Shown piece after piece: positions 46,093 to 56,599 of a DNA stretch of 64,000 bases. The notes under the pieces are model-generated. The model had not been told where the DNA came from and searched no databases. It saw only the letters and a list, made by a program, of their open reading frames with translations. Both the position numbers and the translations under genes were made by a program. The DNA is from Bremia lactucae (lineage: Eukaryota; Oomycota; Peronosporomycetes; Peronosporales; Peronosporaceae). The number at the start of each line of letters is the position of its first letter. Position 1 is the first letter of the stretch. The stretch covers positions 99,476 through 163,475 of the forward strand of contig NC_090623.1 of NCBI RefSeq assembly GCF_004359215.1, written 5' to 3'.

Positions 46093-46624
46093 TGTAACGG
46101 GCTAAAGTTGCCCTAATGTTACACAGTCCCCGTTAAGTACACTTGGTGTACTTAAGGGGATGTTCAATTACTAAATAATAGTAATTAGACCCAGCACTCG
46201 GGTGTGGTGCACATTTGTGACCAACCCTTGTGTATGTGATGCACATGGGTGCATTCACATTAGGAGGGATGACGGCTAGCGTCATCCGTTACGCGAGGTA
46301 TCCAGAAAGATACGCTCGCAATACATATTAAGTATAATTTATAGAGATGACATTTTAATTGGTAAAAATAGGTATTAATATTTAATTCTATTAAATATAT
46401 ATCAGTGAAAACTACTTCCTACTTGGTAAGTGCGCACGAGGAGACGGATTACCGCTCCCGTGACGTCACTTAGTCTACGGCTTATAGTTCGTTGGGTGAG
46501 GTCGCTTACGTGCTCACCACAACTACCTCACTGCACGCAAGAGAAGCAGGTTAAACCGCTTCCTCGCTGTGCTAGGGTGTGTGTCTAAGTAGAGCGTGGC
46601 CGCATTACGACGTGCCCGCCTACA
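46093..46624 (+). repeat. Solo LTR A with 5-bp target-site duplication
   Basis: 532 bp from TGTAACGGGC to CGCCTACA. The flanks are TACAC at 46088-46092 and TACAC at 46625-46629, a perfect 5-bp duplication. This defines the true ends of LTR A in this window. Confidence 0.9.
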
Positions 46625-46683
46625 TACACGATGACCCATTTGTAATCGGATGCAGTATCATCAATAAATTCGGTTCCAGATGG

Positions 46684-46965
46684 GACCATATATAATTAGT
46701 TAAAATAGGTTTTACATTATTTTGTACTATTAAATGTATAGATCAGTCTGAAAACTATTTTTTAGTTCACAAGTGCGCACGTGGAGCTGTATCACCGCTC
46801 CCGTGACGTCACTTATTCTAAGACTTCTAGTTCGTTTGGTGAGGTCACTTAGGCGCTCACCAACTACCTCACCATACGTAGGAGAAGACGGTTAAACGCT
46901 TCCTCATTGTACTCAGAAGTTGTGTGGTAGAAGTCCGATGCGACTTTAAGAAGCACCCGCCTACA
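46684..46965 (+). repeat. LTR A 3' part, 5' LTR of the plus-strand element
   Basis: Matches the second half of LTR A (ATCAGTCTGAAAAC, GCTCCCGTGACGTCACTT, TAGGAGAAG) and ends CACCCGCCTACA. TTTGGTTGCACTAG follows, in the primer-binding position, then Gag. The U3 half is missing or replaced by 46630-46683. Confidence 0.75.
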
Positions 46966-47029
46966 TTTGGTTGCACTAGTAGTCCTTCCCATGACCCATC
47001 TCTAAGAGCGTGTCACTGAGGACAAGCCT

Positions 47030-48098
47030 CAATATTAATGGGCTCATTTCCCCCACCTCTCCGCACGTCAACGGGAGGTGACAGAGCATTTGACGCAGGG
47101 ACTTGGTAACCAAGCCCTGGCCAAACTCTTGGGCAGTCCTTCTGAACAACATGTTGCTATGTTGTTGCAGTTTGAGGAACTCGTGCTCGGACAGCGGAGG
47201 GCCGCGTCCGAGGCACAAGGCCATGCTGCGGCGGAGTCCGTAACTCAGACTCAGGATGAGTTGAGGCATGAGCAGGCTCGGAGTGAGGCTTTCAACAGGA
47301 CTGTTGAGATACTCTCTGCCCGGCCGCGTCAGCCGGGGCCCATTCGGATGGACCCGCCCAAGTTCGATGGAACTGTAGCGCACACGTTTATCTACTGGTT
47401 TTTAGCCGAGAACCATTGCGTTGTCGCGCAGCTCATCGAGGACGACAGCCGGATGATTTCGTTCACCATGTCGCATCTGCGCGGTAAGGCCTCAAAGTGG
47501 GCTTACACGGCGCTTACGGCGGACAGAAAGGTGTTCCCAACATGGGCGATCTCTAAGGAAAAGATTCGCGCCATGTACCAGCCGCCGAAAAACGAAGTGT
47601 TGCTTCAGGCGCGCTTCTTTGGAGCGCGACAGGCGAAGCGATCTCTGCAAGATGTGCAAGAGATGCGCTCGCTGTGGCGTCCATTGCCGTAGGTCAGATT
47701 CCGGAGCACAGTAAGGTGCCTACGTTTATGAACGGACAACGGGATGGCCCATCGCGACCGGCCCTTTCAGAGAGGTGCCGTCGACGATGGAAGAGGCAAA
47801 TCAAATTGCCTTGGTTTAGGAGCAACTCTACAAATGTGCCTCGGCGACAGTTTGGAATAAGCCATCGGCCAAGAGGTCAGATGCCACTCCCATGGAGTTT
47901 GACAATGCAGATGTTTTTTGTTTTAAATGCGGCAAGCGCGGTCATATGATGGCTCGCTTTTATGCCAGAGTCCCTGCTGAGGCAAAGACGTCCAGCAAAA
48001 GGACCTCCTACCCAAAGAGTGGTGGCAAGAACCAGCGTGCGAAATGCATGAGCTCTGCATCGACCGCTAAGGGTTCGGGAAATGCAGGAGCCCAGTAG
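47030..48098 (+). pseudogene. Gag with zinc knuckle, family A, plus copy
   Basis: The frame 47078-47692 reads LGNQALAKLLGSPSEQHVA, LGQRRAASEAQGHAAAESV, IRMDPPKFDGTVAHTF and SHLRGKASKWAYTALTADR, a capsid-type Gag. After a frameshift the zinc knuckle CFKCGKRGHMMARFY appears (47917-47961); its last Cys is Phe, so the CCHC set is incomplete. The intact form CFKCGNRGHMMARCY is at about 53797. Gag binds and packages element RNA. Confidence 0.8.
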
Positions 48099-48241
48099 GG
48101 GCGGATGCCCTACTGACGCGGATTTAAAGCTACCCCTAAGTTCAGAGTTGTCGAACGAATGGGTAGTATAGTTCCTGAGGTCTCAAAATTTCGGACCTCA
48201 ACCCTGCTGGTCTAAGCGCTCATGTACGAGGCAATAACCTG

Positions 48242-48950
48242 GTGATGACCCTCCTAGTGGATTTGGTTGCATCACAAAATTTTGTGAAAATTGCGGCTCT
48301 AAGAAAGAGACCGGCGATGTTTGAGTCGCTTTGCCAGGATGGCAAGCGGGAAGAGGCGACTGCTCGTTTAGCGAACGGCGCGCTCGTTAAGTCTGAGGGA
48401 GTTCAGGTAGAACTCGCCTTCAGCTTTAGTGACTTCTCTTGTAGATAGAAGGTCACAGTTCTAGGTATGGAGAGTCCGTATGACCACATTCTAGGCATAC
48501 TATGGTTGGAAAAACACCAACCTTGGATAGACTGGGGTACACGTGCAGTTGCGAACTCTACCCAGATCAACGGAAAAAATGTGCTCCTGCGAGAGGTCTA
48601 TGCAACTGATGTACAGTTGAGGGTGCGTTGACGGGATATCAAACGTCACCAATTTCCACCCAGCTCGTGGAGACTGGGGTAGTGAAAAGGGCAATGACAA
48701 GCAGTCATGTGTTCCATAGTCCTGCACAGAGCCGAGAGCCTGTGGCAGTAGATAGCGAGCTGATTAGAAGTCAAGCGTCACGAGAACCGGCACACAGCCT
48801 AGAGTCTGGCGCAATTGGAAAGGATGCGTTTGCCAGGGAGCAGCGGCAGCCGCATCCCAGTCAAAGGTCGTGGTTTCTCGGAGAACGTTTACCCGACAGA
48901 TTAGGACGATCAAAGGCACGTCGAAAAAGTGACCTTTGGATCTGTTTCAA
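48242..48950 (+). pseudogene. Protease, family A, with damaged active site
   Basis: The frame reads MTLLVDLVASQNFVKIAALR. The catalytic triplet that should be Asp-Ser-Gly (seen as DSGAS in the sister copy at 16245-16290) is Asp-Leu-Val. Then KREEATARLANGALVKSEGV and FSFSDFSC follow. The ILGILWLEKHQPW-type end is readable to about 48540 with a stop nearby. Confidence 0.75.
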
Positions 48951-49029
48951 TTGAAGAGAACGGGCTTTCAAACGAGGTGTTCGAGGCCGTCGAAGACGAA
49001 ATTGCGGAGGCATCCTTAATTGAGGTGCT

Positions 49030-50070
49030 TTAACAAGTCTTTAAATCTGCCGAAGAGATAGTAAATCTCTCGGAGGTGTCGTGGGAACTGTTCCTTGCCG
49101 AATTAAAGGAAGGAAAGATCCACGAAATAGTCGCACCAGTTCCAGGAGAGAATTTGGTGGACTGTTTCTCGTCGTCCACAATGGACGAGAGCGTCCTTGA
49201 AACGGACATAAAGAACCTATTATTAGTTAACATTTCTTCAATTTCATCTAAAAATACTGAATAAATATATTAAAGTTTTTCCTTAAATGTTTAATTTGTT
49301 TATTTAAAATAATTATACACGATTCGCTGCTCAAGGCTGGGATCCTTGAGAGACAGTCCGTTCTTTGAGGTTCTGTGGAAAAATCGCGATGTGTTCCCAG
49401 AATAAGTGCCGAACCGCCTACCAGCATATAGGAGCATTGGGCATGAGATAGACCTCGAACCTGGCACCAAGTATTGTGTGACCAGGAAGTCGATTATATC
49501 GATAAGTTTTTCGACAAGCGAGTCAAGGCGGGACATGTGCGTGAGAGCAAATCGCCTCACTGCAGCCCGACCTTTTGTGTGCGTAAAGCCACAGGTGGAT
49601 GGCGCGTGGTTCATGCTTACGATAAGCTGAACACGGCGACCATATCGGCTCAACCGCCAATCTCGCGGAATGATGTTTTGTTGAACTCCATGGGAATGTC
49701 AACTATCTTTTTTGCGTCGGATTTGAAGGATGGCTACTATCAAGGAGTCTTGAGAAAGTTCAGTGTAGCCCAAGCGGGTGTTTGGAGGGCTGTGATGCCT
49801 CAAGGTTTGAAAAATGCACAGCGATATTCAACCGAGTGGTGGCTCACGTGATGCGTCAGCACCGTGCCTACGCGCCCCATTACTTTGACGATGTATTCGT
49901 GCACAGAAGGGCCGACGACGGGCTGACCGCAATAGAGTCGCCCAAGCGTCATTTAGACGCTCTTTTGCAGACTTTGAAGGACGCCCAATTGCACGTCAAC
50001 CTGCAAAACTGCGTCCAAAATACCTGTGCTGGGCTGCAGGGTAGGTACACATTGTGTACGAGCAGACCCA
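49030..50070 (+). pseudogene. Reverse transcriptase, family A, plus copy
   Basis: A linker with LFLAELKEGKIHEIVAPVPG is interrupted by an AT-rich insertion (49213-49319). RT follows: VDYIDKFFDKRVKAGHVRES, SPHCSPTFCVRKATGGWRV, DLKDGYYQGVL, and after a shift RAYAPHYFDDVFVHRRADD (YFDD). Several residues normally between the TKYC and VDY blocks (RQWPMPKEQ) are deleted. It continues into RNase H at 50095. Confidence 0.8.
49213..49319. other. AT-rich insertion of about 105 bp in the pol linker
   Basis: The sister copy at 17140-17165 reads GACAAAAAGAAACGGTTCGC. Here the same position reads GACATAAAG, then about 105 bp of over 80 percent A+T, then ATTCGCTGCTCAAGG. No terminal repeats or duplicated target longer than a few bases are clear. 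Confidence 0.6.
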
Positions 50071-50094
50071 GAGAAGGTAAAATCGGTAAAGAAT

Positions 50095-51009
50095 GGCCAG
50101 TCCCACAACATGCGAAGAATTTGCGCCAATGCCTAGGGCTTGCTAATTCCTTGCATAAGTATAGTAAGAATTATGCGGAGCCAACTTAACAATTATCTGA
50201 TCTCCTTAAAAAGGACACAGAATGGGTCTGGTTAAAAGAACAAGATGATGCGTTCACATCAGTGAAGCAGTCTCTTGTTGAGGCACCGGTCTTGGCATTG
50301 CCAGACGCGGATAAGCCCTTTAGCGTCGTCTGCGATGCAAGTAATTTTGCAATCGGCAGCGCGCTCATGCAGAAGGATGACGACGGCGTTGACCGTGTCA
50401 TCTCTTATCAGTCCCGGCTATTAAAAGCCGCGGAACTGAATTACCCTGTGCATGACAAAGAGCTACTTTCAATAAAGTATGCTCTTGTCAAGTTTCGTGT
50501 GCACCTATTGGGCACCGAACCATTTGTGGTTTATACGGATCACGCATCACTGCGGACCGCAATAAACTCACCGCACCTCTCGCCTAGAATGGCAAGATGG
50601 CTCACATTCTTCTCTGAATTTAATTTCAAAGTTGAATATAAGCCGGGTAAGTCGAATGTCTTGGCTGACGCTTTATCGCGCAGACCAGACTTCGAGGTTA
50701 GACACCAGGAAAGTGTGTCTAGTGCGAAAGCACAATTTCAGCCGTCGACGTTGGCAGCCATGAAGGCATACCACGTGACGAGCTCATTGGCCTCTGAGAT
50801 AAAAGAGAGCTACAGTCAGGACGACCACTGTCGCCTGCTGTTGGATCACTTCGGTGGACGAAAGGTTTCCCTTCCGTCGCACCTGAAAGCTAAGCTCAAT
50901 CGCTTTAGCTACAGCGATGGCCTGTTATGGCATCAGCTGTCACCTTGTGATCCCTTGAGAATCTATGTGCCTCATGACACAGATCTCAAGCTGATGATCC
51001 TTCACGAGC
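50095..51009 (+). pseudogene. RNase H and start of integrase, family A, best copy
   Basis: One open frame from 50262: FSVVCDASNFAIGSALMQKD, HDKELLSIKYALVKFRVHLL, FVVYTDHASLRTAINSPHLS, FNFKVEYKPGKSNVLADALS, RRPDFEVRHQESVSSAKAQ and LLWHQLSPCDPLRIYVPHDT. All acidic RNase H positions that I can recognise are present. The n-run at 51010 cuts it just before the integrase zinc-binding domain. Confidence 0.85.
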
Positions 51010-51292
51010 NNNNNNNNNNNNNNNNNNNNNNNNNNNNNNNNNNNNNNNNNNNNNNNNNNNNNNNNNNNNNNNNNNNNNNNNNNNNNNNNNNNNNNNNNNN
51101 NNNNNNNNNNNNNNNNNNNNNNNNNNNNNNNNNNNNNNNNNNNNNNNNNNNNNNNNNNNNNNNNNNNNNNNNNNNNNNNNNNNNNNNNNNNNNNNNNNNN
51201 NNNNNNNNNNNNNNNNNNNNNNNNNNNNNNNNNNNNNNNNNNNNNNNNNNNNNNNNNNNNNNNNNNNNNNNNNNNNNNNNNNNNNNNNNNNN
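51010..51292. other. Assembly gap (283 n)
   Basis: The gap lies between RNase H and the end of the antisense ORF. A complete family A element would need about 2.5-3 kb here (integrase, chromodomain, most of the antisense ORF), so the 283 n do not represent the true distance. Confidence 0.95.
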
Positions 51293-51400
51293 CCGGCGAA
51301 TTAACGCGGCGCGTGCGCTTAGTGCGAGGTTGTGTGGGCGTCTTCGCAGACGACCCACCAACGTGGCCCCTTTTAGGTGGCATCTTGGGCGCCGTGTATA
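51293..51400 (-). pseudogene. Antisense ORF of family A, N-terminal end only
   Basis: The minus strand reads MPPKRGHVGGSSAKTPTQPR and then TKRTRRVNSP before the gap. The ATG is about 115 bp from the 3' LTR at 51516. Here the element is on the plus strand and the ORF is on the minus strand, so the antisense orientation is kept. In this copy the N-terminal frame is intact. Confidence 0.65.
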
Positions 51401-51515
51401 GAAACACGTGCGCGAGAGTGATCGAGTGAACTAGCGGCGCGTAAAGCTGCTCGCAGTTCCTCTCTCTACTCTGTCGAATTTAAAAATGTAAATTCGTTCT
51501 TAAAGAGGGGGATGG

Positions 51516-52068
51516 TGTAACGGGCTAGAGTTGCCCTAATGTTACACAGTCCCCATTAAGTACATTTGGTACTTAAGGGGATGGTCAATTACTAAATAAT
51601 AGTAATTAGACCCAACACTCGGGTGTGGTGCACATTTGTGACCAACCCTTGTGGATGTGATGCACATGGGTGCATTCACATTAGGAGGGATGACGCCCAG
51701 CGTCATCCATGATGACGGCTAGCGTCATCAGTTACGCGAGGTATCTATAAAGATACGCTCGCAATACATATTAAATGATATCTATAGAGATATCATTTTA
51801 ATTGGTAAAAATAGGTATTTGTATTTAATTCTATTAAATATAAATCAGTCTGAAATTTACTACCTACTTGGTAAGTGCGCACGAGGAGACGGATTACCGC
51901 TCCCGTGACGTCACTTCACCAGAGTTCTTAGTGTGTTGGGTGAGGTCGCTTGCGCGCCCACCACAACTACCTCACTGCACGCCAGAGAAGCAGGTGCAAA
52001 CCGCTTCCTCGCTGTGCTAGGGTGTGTGCTAAGTAGAGCGTGGCCGCATTACGACGTGCCCGCCTACA
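51516..52068 (+). repeat. LTR A, 3' LTR of the plus-strand element
   Basis: 553 bp from TGTAACGGGC to CGCCTACA. Immediately before it is AAAGAGGGGGATGG, a good polypurine tract, which proves the orientation. It contains an extra copy of the GATGACG-GCGTCATC hairpin (51689-51730) that other copies lack. Confidence 0.9.
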
Positions 52069-52321
52069 GTTCGGGCGAGAATCGTCGCTTAATAAATATG
52101 TGAATTAAATGTTTATTTTATCTTACGACTTTATGTTATTATTATTTTAGGGGGCGGTATAGCCATACACACCTTCTGGTTTAGCGAAACCCCCTCTCGT
52201 CTATATTGAATAAAATCGTCATAAATTATTTTTCTGCATTCCACTGCATCCAAAAATCAACAGTTATTCCTATAGAATCGTCTATAGATCGCCATTTTTG
52301 GCCTTTGTAACAACACCCCCC
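52069..52321. other. Spacer between two family A elements
   Basis: 253 bp, AT-rich, no gene or repeat recognised. Confidence 0.5.
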
Positions 52322-52860
52322 TGTAACGGGCTAAATTTGCAATAATGTGTTAATAAAGAATAATTTAACTACACAAATTACACGATCCTTAAGGGAATGG
52401 TCAACTACTTAAGTGATGTAATTGTACCTACCACTTGGGTGTGGCTCACATTGGGACCAACCCTTGTGTATGTGATGTCCCTGAGGGCATTCTTATTAGC
52501 GGCGATGACGTCTAGCGTCATCCGTTACCCGAGATATCGAGAAAGATGTCTCGCAATCCATATAGTGTTTATCTACAGAGACGACATATTAGAATTGGCT
52601 AAAAATAGGTATTTATATTTGATACGATTAAATATTAATCAGTCTGAAAACTACTTCCTACTTGATTAGTGGGCACGGGAGCCGGATTACCGCTCCCATA
52701 ACTACACCTAGTCTACGGCTTATAGTTCGTTAGAAGAGGTTGCTTAGGCGCCTACCAAATACCTCACTGCACGTGACAGAACACGGTCAAACAGCTTCCT
52801 CGCTGTGCTAGGGTGTGTGCTTAAGTAGAGCGTGTTCGCATTAAGACGTGCCCGCCTATA
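52322..52860 (+). repeat. LTR A, 5' LTR of a second plus-strand element
   Basis: 539 bp from TGTAACGGGCTAAATTTGC to CCCGCCTATA (TATA for TACA). TTGGTAGCTCTTG follows in the primer-binding position, and Gag about 100-300 bp later. More diverged than the other LTR A copies. Confidence 0.8.
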
Positions 52861-52929
52861 CTTGGTAGCTCTTGAAATTCATTCCACGACCCGCATCTCT
52901 GAGCGTGTACGTAAGGATGAGCCCCAATA

Positions 52930-54050
52930 TCGATAAGGCTCATTTCTCCCACCTTACGGCTATCATCGGGATGTCGCAGAGAACTTTGCGCAGGGACTTG
53001 GTGAGCAAGCACTGGTCAGGCTCTTGGGCAGTCGTCCTGAGCAACATGTTGCTCAGTTGGAGATTTTGAGGCATTCGTGCTCGGACAGCGAAAGGTCGCA
53101 TCCGAGGCACAGACCCATGCTGCGGCGGAGTCCTTTACTCAGACTCAGGATGAGCTGAGGCGTGAGCAGGCTCGGAGCGAAGCTCTCAACAGGATTGTTG
53201 AGGTCTCTCCGCCCGACCGCATCAGCCGAAGCCCATTCGAATGGACCGCCCAAGTTCGATGGAACTGCAGCGCACACGATTGTCCAATGGCTTTTAGCTG
53301 TGAAGCAATGCGATGTGGCGCAGATCACTGAGAATGCCAGTGGGATGGTGTCGTTCACCATGTCACATCTGCGCGGTAAGGCCTCAGAGTGAGCTTACTC
53401 GTCGCTTATGGCAGACGGAAAGGCTTTTCCAGCATGGACAATCTTTAGGAAATGATTCGCTCCATGTATCAGCCGCCGAAAAACGAGGTGTTGCATCAGA
53501 CGCGCTCCTTTAAAGCGCGACAGACGAAGTGATGTCTGCAAGAGTATTATCAGGAGATGCGCTCGCTGTCGGCATCCATCACCGTAGGTCCGATTCCGGA
53601 GCACATTAAGGTTCCCACGTTTATGAACGGACTACGCCATGGCCCATATCGACGGGCCCTCTTCAGAAAGGTGCCGTCAATAATGGAAGAGTCAATCCAA
53701 ATTGACTTAGTTGAGGAGCAATCCTTCAACAGTGCCTCGGTGACAGCTTGTAAAAGCTGGATGCCACTCTCATGGAGTTGGGCAATACAGACGTGGTCTG
53801 TTTTAAATGCGGCAATCGCGGCCACATGATGGCTCGCTGCTATGCCAGGATCCCTGCTGGTGCAAAGACGCCCAGCAAGAGGAATCTTTTCTTAAAGGGC
53901 GGTGGCAAGAACCAGCGTGCGAGACGCATGAGTTCTGCATTGATCACTGAGGGGTCGGGAAATGCAGGAGCGCAGTGGGGGCGAGATGTCCTGATGACGC
54001 GGACTCTGAAGCTACCCCTAAGTTCAGAGTTGCCGAACAAATGAGCAGCA
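52930..54050 (+). pseudogene. Gag, family A, second plus copy, with intact zinc knuckle
   Basis: Frames at 53077-53331 and 53162-53392 hold the Gag middle (QTQDELRREQARSEALNRIV, RWNCSAHD, SHLRGKASE) with shifts. 53557-53829 has SITVGPIPEHIKVPTFMNG. 53772-53860 has the complete CCHC knuckle CFKCGNRGHMMARCYARIP. A 20-bp perfect palindrome lies at 53037-53056. Confidence 0.75.
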
Positions 54051-54119
54051 TAGTCCCTGAGGTTCTAAAATTTCGGACCTCAACCCTGCTGGTCTAAAGC
54101 GCTCATGTAAGAGGCTATG

Positions 54120-54900
54120 ACCAAGTGATGACACTCCTAGTAGATTCGGGTGCATCATAAAATTTGTAAAACTCGCGGCTCTGAGAAAGAGACCGGCTAT
54201 GTTTGAGTCGCTTTGCTAGGATGGCAAGCGAGAAGAGGCAACCGTTTGCTTAGCGAACGACGTCTGAGGGCGTTCAAGTTAAACCCCCTTTCAATTTTAG
54301 TGACTTCTCTTGTAAAGAGAAGTTCACAGTGCTAGGTATGGAGAGTTCGTTTGATCTCATCCTAGGCATGCCATGGTTGGCAAAACACCAACCATGAATA
54401 GACGATTGTTCACGCTCAGTTGCTAACTTTATGCAGGACACCGGAAAGGATGTGCTCCTGCGAGAGGCATATGCAACTGATGTCGTGACAAACACAGTTG
54501 AGAGTGCGTTTATGGGGGCTGTCGAACGTCACAAATATATGCTTAGAACCCGTAGCCTGGTGTAGCTGGAAGTGTACCGACTGGATGTCAGGTGACCCAA
54601 ATTCCAATCCAGCTCGTGGAGACTGGGGTAGTAAAAAGGACGATGACAAGTTATTATGCGTCCGAATGTCCTGCACAGAGCCAAAAGCCTGGGACAGTTG
54701 ACGGCGATCTGACAGGAAGTCAAGCGTCAATGAACCGGCACAGTGCCTAGAACCTGGTGCGGTTGGAAGGGGCGCGCCAGCCGGGAGAGCAACGGCACCC
54801 GCTTCCCAGTCAAAGGTCGTGGTGACTCAAAGAGCGAGTACCCGACAGATTAGGATAATCAAAGCCACGTCTAAACGAGTGACCTTTGAATCCGATCCTA
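54120..54900 (+). pseudogene. Protease region, family A, second plus copy
   Basis: Readable in broken frames: TLLVDSGAS at about 54129-54160 (followed by stop), RKRPAMFESLC and LGMPWLAKHQP near 54350-54395. Deletions near 54255 remove residues present in 48380-48410. Non-functional. Confidence 0.65.
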
Positions 54901-54949
54901 TTGAAGAGAACGTGCCTTCGAACAAAGTGTTCGAGGCCGTCAAAGGCAA

Positions 54950-55465
54950 AAATTGCGGAGGCGTCCTCAATTGGGGTGCTCCGGCAGTTCTTTAAATTGC
55001 CGAGGAGATAGTAAATCTCCCGGAGATGTCGTGGGATCTGTCCTTGCCGAATCAAAGGAAGGAAAGATCCACGAAAAAGTAACACCAGTTCCAGAAGAGA
55101 ACTTAGTGGACTGCTGCTCATCGCTCACAAGGGACGAAAGCGTCCTAGAAAAGGAAAAAAAATAAACGGTTCGCTGCTCAAGGCTGGGATGCCTTGAGAC
55201 AGTCCATTCTTTGAAGGTTCTGGGGAGACATCGCGATGTGTTCCCAGAAGAAGTGCCGAGCCTACTACCAGCAGATAGGGGCATCGGGCACGAAATTGAC
55301 CTCGAACCTGGTGCCAAGTATTGTGCGACCAGGTAATGGCCGTTGCCGAAAGAACAATTCGATAATATTGATGAGTTCTTCGACAAGCGAGCCAAGGCGG
55401 GACATGTACGTGAGAGCAAGTCGCCTCACTGCAGCTTGACCTTTTGTGCGCGTAAATCCACAACG
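54950..55465 (+). pseudogene. Reverse transcriptase start, family A, truncated
   Basis: Linker and RT start in shifted frames: LAESKEGKIHEKVTPVPEEN, SAYYQQIGASGTKLTSN-region frames, and DKRAKAGHVRESKSPHCSL. It ends at about 55465 (AAATCCACAAC), where unrelated sequence begins, so the rest of pol is lost. Confidence 0.7.
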
Positions 55466-55529
55466 TCAGAAGACGGTCAGAAATATACTTGATATTTTGT
55501 CAATTTACAAGCAACATTACAAAATTTAC

Positions 55530-55649
55530 GTAGATTTTAACAATATCTTTGTATTCATCGCTCCCTGTCTCCGTTTGAGCAAGAGTCTCACTTAGAAGTT
55601 GCAACTCGTGCCTTAACGTCAAGAAAGACGCCGCCAATATTTCAGACAT
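55530..55649 (-). other. Possible first exon of a host gene
   Basis: From the ATG at 55649 the minus strand reads MSEILAASFLTLRHELQLLS and ETLAQTETGSDEYKDIVKIY (40 codons). A GTAAAT donor follows at 55529. The composition is protein-like and amphipathic. No downstream exon is visible because a retroelement begins at 55465. I do not recognise it. Confidence 0.3.
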
Positions 55650-55701
55650 TGTGTGAACTGCCCAAGGTGATGAGGTTAACCTTATCACCTTAAAAATTTT
55701 A

Positions 55702-56091
55702 ATGGCCAATAAATTGCCATTACACTCTTTACTCGATTGTGGAGCGTTAAACAATTTTATTAGACGTCAGTCGCTAGAAGATCGCGGACTCAACTTTATT
55801 GAGCGCGATAGCCCTCTAACGGGAATGAAAGTGCGCCTGGCAACAGGCGTATCTGAAACAGTAAAAAAACGTGTAGTTGGTATCCAATACACGTTAAAAG
55901 GTAAACAGTATGATGATGAGTTCATCGTACTTGACGATGCCTGTCTCTCATTCATCAGAGAACATCTGATGAACGTCTTGGAGCATCCACAAGTGTGTGG
56001 ATATCCTACGAGTGAGTGCGATAGCCTCACTTGTGGGTCAGTCATTAGCATGACTGCACAAGACTTAAGTGTAAAACTCAACACACTGTGA
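55702..56091 (+). pseudogene. Aspartic protease, Gypsy family D
   Basis: One frame of 129 residues: LPLHSLLDCGALNNFIRRQS, KVRLATGVSETVKKRVVGIQ and DEFIVLDDACLSF. The active site reads Asp-Cys-Gly instead of Asp-Ser/Thr-Gly. The flap and the C-terminal ILGMPW-type motif are weak. It is the first visible gene of family D; no gag of this family lies to its left. Confidence 0.65.
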
Positions 56092-56102
56092 AATTAGATC
56101 CC

Positions 56103-56228
56103 GACGGCTGTGCACAAGCACAGACAGCGTCGAAGGTCGACCAAAGTGACGTGGGCATACTTACCGACGGTTGTGCACAAGCACAGGCAGAGTCGATGTT
56201 CGACCACTCGAATAAGTTGAGTGCTACG
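56103..56228. repeat. 63-bp imperfect tandem repeat after the protease
   Basis: Two units with a period of 63 bp, each starting GACGG(C/T)TGTGCACAAGCACAG and containing GTCGA and TTCGACCA/GTCGACCA blocks. In one frame they encode DGCAQAQTASKVDQS and DGCAQAQAESMFDHS, a 21-residue unit. A frame-preserving duplication in the linker before RT. Confidence 0.7.
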
Positions 56229-56599
56229 AAACAAGGATGCTTGCTTGGCAAGCAATATCCAAGAAGATTTACCATTTCTATTTATAAGAGGCAGTGCGAA
56301 AGTCCTAGATCGACTGGAGAGGTGTATGCGCTAATACACTTGATCTAATAGCGCCTCCGAAGTTAAACTTCAATTGCCAACGCTTGAACCGAAACGGTTC
56401 TTGCGTGATCTGCGTATTGCCGAAGTCAAGCAGATCTGCGTACTTGTCATAGATGACAACAACGTAGCCGATATTCGGTCAGCGATGGTATTTTCTGAGC
56501 TCACAGCAGCTCATCGATCGACGAAAATGTCCTCGATGAGAAGACTCGGATTGAACGTCTTACGTCCCAATCCTGTGAGTCTTAAAAGACAAACCCTTC

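Noticed and set aside
50940..51407. Open frames spanning the n-run at 51010-51292
   Set aside because: Frames through unknown bases are artefacts and cannot be joined.
47030..52068. An intact autonomous element
   Set aside because: Frameshifts in Gag and RT, a lost protease active site, a lost zinc-knuckle Cys and a large gap make this copy non-autonomous as assembled.
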